Shown here one piece after another: positions 6,086 through 6,361 of a DNA stretch of 6,361 nt. The notes under the pieces are model-generated. The model saw only the letters and a program-made list of their open reading frames with translations. It made no database searches and was not told the origin of the DNA. The DNA is from UBA1189 sp045660385 (GTDB lineage Bacteria; Bacteroidota; Bacteroidia; Bacteroidales; Bacteroidaceae), in contig JAZRDT010000151.1 of NCBI GenBank assembly GCA_045660385.1, positions 1-6,361 of the forward strand. The letters run 5' to 3'. The number at the start of each line of letters is the position of its first letter. Position 1 is the first letter of the stretch. The position numbers and the translations under genes are program-made.

Positions 6086-6361
6086 ATGAAAGAATTTGTA
6101 ATATCCCAATCCAAGACCGAGCGCGCCGTGCTCGTGGGCCTCATCACACAGCAGCAGAACGAGCAGAAGACACGTGAGTACCTTGACGAACTCGCCTTCC
6201 TGGCCGAGACAGCCGGTGCTGAGGTGGTGAAGACCTTCACGCAGAAGCTCGACGGCCCCAGCTCGGTGACCTATGTAGGTAAAGGTAAGCTGCAGGAGAT
6301 ACGCGAATATATCGAGCTCTGCGCCGAGGAGCCCGAGGAGGACGAATTTGGCAACATCCCC
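6086..6361 (+). CDS. hflX: GTPase HflX, N-terminal 92 residues (partial)
   Basis: The frame is open from the ATG at 6086 to the right window edge and encodes the N-terminal domain of HflX, a cytosolic GTPase that binds ribosomes and splits stalled 70S particles under stress. Recognisable family blocks are ERAVLVGL (residues 12-19), YLDELAFLAETAGAEVV (32-48), the TQKLDGPSSVTYVGKGKLQEI region (52-72, the characteristic YVGKGK) and an acidic stretch near residue 85. The G domain with its Walker A and switch motifs lies outside the window, so activity cannot be judged. It starts 3 bp after the lipoprotein stop, and I see no TAnnTTTG box just upstream, so it is probably read from the peptidase promoter or from an unrecognised internal one. 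No Shine-Dalgarno sequence is visible. The identification is firm despite the truncation. Confidence 0.93.
   Translation, partial: MKEFVISQSKTERAVLVGLITQQQNEQKTREYLDELAFLAETAGAEVVKTFTQKLDGPSSVTYVGKGKLQEIREYIELCAEEPEEDEFGNIP

Overview
The window looks like chromosomal DNA from a member of the Bacteroidales, most likely Prevotella or a close relative. Three observations support this. The two recognisable promoters carry the Bacteroidota -7 box TAnnTTTG. Start codons lack Shine-Dalgarno sequences. The gene families (M6 peptidase with a type IX secretion tail, BspA-like LRR, TlpA-like thioredoxin, DUF6029-like protein) are typical of that group. The assignment rests on gene content and promoter style, not on a marker gene.

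Left part, minus strand (1-1621): a TlpA/ResA-type thioredoxin-fold protein with a signal peptide (1124-1621) is followed downstream by a large exported protein that I recognise as DUF6029-like (1-1025, GTG start). The C-terminus of that protein lies beyond the left edge. The roughly 100-bp gap between them is filled with 7-bp and 8-bp tandem repeats, which also supply the last codons and stop of the thioredoxin gene.

Centre: a 142-bp divergent intergenic region (1622-1763) holds one promoter for each direction, with a small palindrome between them.

Right part, plus strand (1764-6361): a 1298-residue secreted M6-family (immune-inhibitor-A-like) zinc metallopeptidase is followed, with almost no spacing, by a small single-domain lipoprotein. 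After a 3-bp gap comes the N-terminal part of the ribosome-associated GTPase HflX, cut by the right edge. The three probably form one transcript.

Working together: four of the five proteins carry export signals. The peptidase has a propeptide, catalytic domain, adhesion-type beta-sandwich and LRR modules and a T9SS type A sorting tail, so it should be sent across the outer membrane and anchored or released there. The lipoprotein could sit on the same envelope surface. The TlpA-like protein is a periplasmic thiol-disulfide enzyme that could serve cysteine-containing exported proteins. HflX is the outlier, a cytosolic housekeeping and stress GTPase that seems to lie in the same operon. I see no mobile element, CRISPR array, tRNA, rRNA or convincing intrinsic terminator. 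Nothing here amounts to a clearly new defence or biosynthetic system. The more unusual points are the peptidase's altered Met-turn, its interrupted FN3 architecture, the heptad repeats and the operon layout.
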